Shown here: piece by piece, positions 59,417 to 64,000 of the stretch
How the letters are laid out: every line of letters starts with the position of its first letter
Position numbering within the stretch: position 1 is the stretch's first letter
Origin: Hemicentrotus pulcherrimus
Lineage: Eukaryota > Echinodermata > Echinoidea > Camarodonta > Strongylocentrotidae
Direction of reading: 5' to 3'
DNA length: 64,000 nt
Assembly (NCBI GenBank): GCA_003118195.1
Contig: BEXV01000019.1
Location: 251,736 to 315,735 of the forward strand
The notes under the pieces: generated by a model
Seen by the model: the letters and a program-made list of their open reading frames with translations, nothing else
Databases searched by the model: none
Told to the model about the DNA's origin: nothing
Position numbers and translations under genes: made by a program

Positions 59417-59973
59417 GGTTCTCTGTTGAGTTCTGTTGCAGAGGATGCTTCACAAAATTTTGTTTGTAAGATAATGAAAAACTGAGTGTCAAATTTGAAA
59501 GAACATAATATTTAAATGACAAAATCATATTTGTTTGATCAAAATCGGTTCAGAGACGGCTGAAATTTAACGATTTCTAATACTTGTATACCACCACATA
59601 TATTAGATATCTTTAAAAATTTGAAGAAAAAAAAAAACGTTGAAAAAACGAAATACTTCATTTTACGTCGTATTTCAGCCAATGCCGATGTTGGCTTTTT
59701 TGTTGGCATGTTCGTGTTGCTTATATTACCCACAATTAGCCGGCTCATGTATTGTTATTTTTAATTAAATACTTAATTAACGGCCACCATGTTATTTTGA
59801 CAGTGGAGCTGAATCGGTATGATCGTATTGGCTAAATTTCACACATTTTGGGGTCTAAAAATTACCTTCATAGCAATTTTCGGTCCTAAAATGGCACTAT
59901 AAATGTCATAGATATAAACCATGCACTTTGAAGGCATTTGAGGTCTCAAAACAGAACTCAAATTTCCCTTTAA
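59417..59973 (-). mobile_element. TTAA-type MITE, family 2, copy B
   Basis: Reverse-complement relative of 31186-31770. Its TTAA edge is at 59970-59973 (TTTCCCTTTAA). The opposite tip has lost TTAAAGGGATA but keeps GTTGAGTTCTG. Matching words include TGAAAAACTGAGT, CAGAGACGGCTGAAAT and GCACTTTGAAGGCATTTG. Confidence 0.82.
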
Positions 59974-60878
59974 TCGGTGGTAATATTAGTTTTTTCAGTT
60001 TCATTGCTTAAAATTGCAAGGCAATAATCACACTAGATCAATACCTTTATCACATTCCATATGTAATCACTTGGTTTATTGATAGCCCAACCATGCGATG
60101 TACGATTTTTTTTCCTAAGAAGATATTCGGGATGATTTTCTAACTCGGCTTGCAAAATTAAATCACATACCATTTTCAAATGAAAAAAGCAAAAGTTATG
60201 GGAGATACCCCTTTTCATGGTTGGCTTAGTAATTTGTCATAAGATATGAAAGATTTAATTTTTGGCTGCGACGTGAGTTGGCTTGCTAACACGATTCGAA
60301 TGCGGTCACTGCATTCACTGCAAACATGCGAAGAAATCATTTCAAACCTCGTGAAGTGAAGAAGAAGGATCAATAGCGTTGTCACCTTTTGCCTTGACCA
60401 TTCTCTATTATCCCATTTTCAGATAAACCTTTTTCCCTGTCATTTCGACCTCCATATTTTCATCCCTTTTACTTGATTGCCTATCTACGAGGTTGCTTTT
60501 AGACAAGGCCATAATTTCATGTCTCCTAAGCCTTGATGAAATGACTCTCTTAAAGCCTATCTGCACTAGTTTTGGCCAGGAGGGATTAGACCTCCCCGCA
60601 TGGTCCCTGACAGGACGTCATCTCATCAAATCAGCTCTAAATTGACATAAGAAAAAGGGGAGCATGGGGGACCAACGGTCACCGATTAGGCATTGTTTGG
60701 TATATAGAGGGCGCAAGTAGCTTTAAGTAGTGCAGTGGGACTTTAAAGTAAATCTCAACAGTAGTGTGGTTGCAAAGATAGTAGAAGATCACGGAAACAG
60801 ATTGGTAAAAGTTTGTAGTTTCAATCAGTATACTACTGAAAGTTTATATTTGTCTTCTCATATAGTGTTAACACTGCT
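59974..60878. other. Unannotated stretch
   Basis: No gene or repeat signal that I can support; the longest open frames are 60-66 codons. Confidence 0.4.
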
Positions 60879-61100
60879 GGGAGTGTTTCACAAAGATCCT
60901 AAGTTGAACTTATCTCTAAGTTGGACCTAAAAACTATGGAAAGCCGTTGGCATGGATGAAAATATTTTGTAAAAGTTATTTTAAAAAGCATAAAATGTTG
61001 ATTCAAATCATTCATATTTTCTATTATCATGGCAGATTTTATTAATATTTAGGTCCAGCTTAGAGTTAAGTTTGACTTAGAATCTTTGTGAAACACCCCC
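60879..61100. mobile_element. 222-bp inverted-repeat element
   Basis: The arms 60879-60931 and 61048-61100 are complementary at about 47 of 53 positions. Key words from the tip: GGGAGTGTTTCACAAAGATC, CTAAGTTGAACTTA, CTCTAAGTTGGACCTAAA. The 116-bp centre is AT-rich. The GTGTTTCACAAAG tip resembles short elements common in invertebrate deuterostomes. Confidence 0.82.
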
Positions 61101-62054
61101 CTGCACTGGCATTTCTCCTATGTTCCTCTACGCACAAAATGACTGGAATATTAGTCCAGATTCAGTTCGTTCGTTTTTTTTTTATCCCCCACACACAGCG
61201 CGGTCTCTCCACTGATCGCGCAATCCCCAAATTTCCGTCGTATTCAGGACCCAGATTTTAGGAATGGCTAGGTCTACCTTCAACGATGAGGGTATGTTAT
61301 TTTATCAGCTGATTGGGTGCGCTAAACGAAAACGGTACAGAGGCTAAACTACTGGAATATATGAACTGGGTTGAAGGCCACCGGACAAAATGATATTCAT
61401 ATTGTATGTTGCGTAACGCCCGAGATAAAATGATAGAAATAATGCAAACTAATGATGATTTAGTAAACAGCAAATGGGAGATTTATCACAAAATTCGTTG
61501 TGGATTGACTTTTTTCTTCACCATCATTTTATTTCAAAAATCTGTTTCCAAGTCCTTATACAAACTTTCACCAAGATTTGTATATCATTTTCCAGGTTTA
61601 GACCATTCAACTCGTTGGGTTAACCATTAAATTATTAATTTTACCTTATTATGTTGAATGCCACAGATATGTTTGGGAATGCACGAATAATTTATCAAGA
61701 TGACACTAACAACATTGCATTCCCGTGGGAGTATGGGCGTGTGTTTTCGTGGAGTGTGCGTTTGTCGAAGGTGCGTGAGTGTATAGTGATATTTGTGCTT
61801 GAATGAGTGGCAGAGGGCGCACGATGCTGCTTAAATGGGGAGGGTTCTGTACAGCGCGTAGGGGAAAAAACGAAACAACAAACAAATGGTTATAAAGCCT
61901 TCATAAACCAAAGAGTCATCTCCGTGCATAAACATAGGTCTAGTTCCCGTGGGCGTGGAATGTACGTGTGTGTGTGTGTGTGTGTCCGAGTGCGTAGCAG
62001 AGAGCTCACCATGCGTTTCAAACGACGCTGGAATCTGAACGTTTCTCGGCATTA
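61101..62054. other. Unannotated stretch
   Basis: (GT)n at 61968-61985. Open frames up to 82 codons run through it. No gene signal. Confidence 0.4.
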
Positions 62055-62234
62055 GGCCTAAAATAAAAACTTGTTGTATTGCCCTTTGCGACCGACCCCA
62101 AGATCTGAAAATCTACGGTCGGCATTTATTTATAAATTTATTAAAAATCGGTTTTTAGATTTTTAAAAAATTAATTAATACCGACCCATGTTTTGGCACC
62201 CAAAGGGCAATACCAAAAGTTTTTATTTTAGGCC
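62055..62234. mobile_element. 180-bp MITE-like palindrome
   Basis: GGCCTAAAATAAAAACTTGT at the left tip against GGCCTAAAATAAAAACTTTT on the opposite strand at the right tip, followed on both sides by TATTGCCCTTTG and then GACCGACCC/GGGTCGGT nearer the centre. The centre is AT-rich. No clear target duplication. Confidence 0.8.
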
Positions 62235-62510
62235 GTATTTAGAAAAATAGTACGAGGTCAATTTTACAATGTTTAAAGTCATTCATATAGCTCGATATAC
62301 CGTACAGAACAAACGCACAAGTTACACTGAGAGACTGTTTGCACTGTTTAACTTTTAGTATTAATTTTCTTAATAACTGTTTAAAATATTTCAACAATTA
62401 CTTTTGATAGACAAAACATAACCGGGAATATGAACTCTTGCCTAAATATAAAATAGTACTTAAGGATGCTTTAGCCGAAAACAACCAATCGACTTATACA
62501 AAAAAAAATT

Positions 62511-62672
62511 CAGTCACTCATTGATTAATCGATCTGGCATCAAACAATTATCAATCAGTCAATCAAACAATCGACCAATCGGTCAGTCAATCAATCAATC
62601 AGTCATTATGTCCAGTCAGCAGTCAGTGAGTCAGTCAGTTAGTGAGTCAATCGATCAATCAATCAATCAGTT
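62511..62672. repeat. Degenerate CAAT/CAGT tetranucleotide array
   Basis: About 30 imperfect TCAA/TCAG-type 4-base units (TCAATCAATCAGTCA, AGTCAGTGAGTCAGTCAG) with two short interruptions. Confidence 0.85.
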
Positions 62673-64000
62673 ATTATGAAAGAAAGTGAACAGTCAATTT
62701 TTCCATACACACATCAATAAACTTATCAGGCAAGCAGTGACCTTTAGATTCGGCAAAACATTGCTGCAAAATATTAAAAGCCGGATCCTAGAGACGAAAA
62801 GAGACTCGGCTATACTGCCATTCGAGAGGCCCTGACTTATAATCTGAAAAGCTACTTAGTTCTGATTGGTGGCAGTTCGACTGTCTGTTTCTCTTGGAAA
62901 TCTGGAAAGTGGGAACGATAGCTGGCGCACTGTCATTAATTGAGCTATTTAAGACATTGACCAAAGCAGGGAGGTGTCTGTCACCTCCCTGACCGAACCG
63001 GGAAAATTATTAGCAATCAACAAATCTAACTTTTTGTTTTTGAGTGGATAGATATAATATTTTATCGGAAGGTTTCGGCTGTAAACAACCGTGAAAATCG
63101 ATATCTCACAAATTAATGTGTGAATTTTTTGTCTGCAACAAAAAATTGAAAGCAACAAAAAAATGCATTCAATTTACAATTTAAGCGATTCTTTTGAATC
63201 ACAGATCTGATTTAGAGAAGATTTTCGGAATAAAGAACTACAGATGGCGCTCTATCATAAAGATATATTTTGGATATTGACAAGTCCAACACATTTATTG
63301 CAAATGAACTATAACTAATTTACATTTGAACATTTCCTCAAAAATGTTCGTGTATAGTATTTTCCCCGGATATCTTTGGTTTTATATTAATGGGATGATA
63401 ACTCATCCTGAGCTTAGGTGAGGGACAAATTATTATGTTCTACAGCTTCACATCTACTGACAATTGTAAATAATAGTTTTTAATCATACAAATTGAAATA
63501 TAATCGAATGATTTAAGTTTTATCCAACCATACTTGCAGTGTACTTAAATGAAAATTAAAGAAACGGCACAAAAAGGGAATTTCTTTACCAGAACACCTT
63601 TTTTCATCAATACGTAATGAATTTATTGCATTGAAACAAGTTTCTGTAATTTTGTATATGCATATGTAAATATAGGGTAATATGTTCTGCATCTCCCACA
63701 ACAGATAAATACACGTACTAAGCATTTATTTCAAGGTGAATTTATATTTACATAATCAAGTGATAATGACATTAGGAGGTTCTAATATATCCATCATTAT
63801 AATAATTTGCAATCTGTTGCCATCACGAATTAAGCATTAAGCATAATATTTTCAAACTAATTTCAAAAATGCTTATCATAAGTGTAGCTTGCATAAACAC
63901 CTTGCTTTATATTGCGGACTTTGTAATTCGGGTGGTCAGACAACCTACTCTAAAAGGACTTTTTACTTGTATATACATTTATATAAAATCTGACACCCCC
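62673..64000. other. Unannotated end of window
   Basis: Holds a perfect hairpin CAGGGAGGTG-TCTGT-CACCTCCCTG (62967-62991). The remainder is AT-rich with no gene signal. Confidence 0.45.

Noticed and set aside
62967..62991. Bacterial-type terminator
   Set aside because: The hairpin has no T-run after it and the genome is eukaryotic.

Overview
This is one 64-kb piece of an animal nuclear genome, AT-rich (my impression is roughly 36-38% GC) and almost entirely non-coding. There are no operons, ribosome-binding sites or compact genes. No open frame much beyond 100 codons has recognisable content (the frames spanning the N gap at 1586-2027 are artefacts). What dominates is interspersed repeats: tRNA-derived SINE copies with a shared tail, pieces of two non-LTR retrotransposons, and many short inverted-repeat DNA elements (MITE-like). 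The SINE tail words, a short TTAGGG run and the MITE style suggest a marine invertebrate deuterostome; an echinoderm is my first guess, with lancelet, hemichordate or mollusc not excluded. That placement is inference.

Layout. 1-99: a possible 3' end of a coding exon. 1586-2027: assembly gap bounded by poly-G and poly-C. 2.6-3.9 kb: a GGGCCCCGTCT-ended MITE, a half element and a SINE. 6.1-6.8 kb: a long inverted repeat enclosing a LINE 3' end with an (ATT)n tail. 9.0-9.3 kb: purine tracts. 12.0 kb: a structured foldback. 19.3-19.4 kb: the best internal-exon candidate (minus strand). 20.46-21.70 kb: a TTAA-type MITE, a SINE and a 0.7-kb GC-rich TAA-flanked element built from ACCGCT words, lying end to end. 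24.94-25.31 kb: the second, inverted and complete copy of that TTAA MITE. 29.3-29.8 kb: foldback and SINE. 30.6 kb: a possible plus-strand exon. 31.1-31.9 kb: a short-word array split by a TTAA MITE. 32.4-34.1 kb: a TACG-rich TAA-flanked element with a 1.2-kb TA-flanked element nested in it. 35.3-36.7 kb: a 5'-truncated, frameshifted LINE between ~55-bp direct repeats. 36.75-37.30 kb: another TTAA MITE with a long palindrome inside. 40.4-41.5 kb: a fourth TTAA MITE and SINE pieces. 41.5-51.0 kb: featureless apart from simple repeats. 51.11-51.84 kb: the most unusual object, a 726-bp minisatellite-filled element with short inverted ends and an exact 8-bp flanking duplication. 57.05-57.25 kb: a CCCCCTAGGACAACTA minisatellite. 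59.0-62.7 kb: SINE, hairpins, the second copy of the 31-kb MITE, two more inverted-repeat elements and a CAAT/CAGT array.

Two themes connect the pieces. First, four unrelated short elements all begin and end TTAA|AGG, pointing to one TTAA-targeting transposase source. One empty site can be reconstructed, because the 31-kb copy sits exactly in the TTAA of an array unit. Second, several TIR elements are filled with iterations of a short word (ACCGCT, TACG, CTATTCATAA, and GGGTTAATTGTC-like), and some arrays reverse orientation near one end. No promoters, terminators, rRNA genes, functional tRNA genes or CRISPR arrays could be supported.
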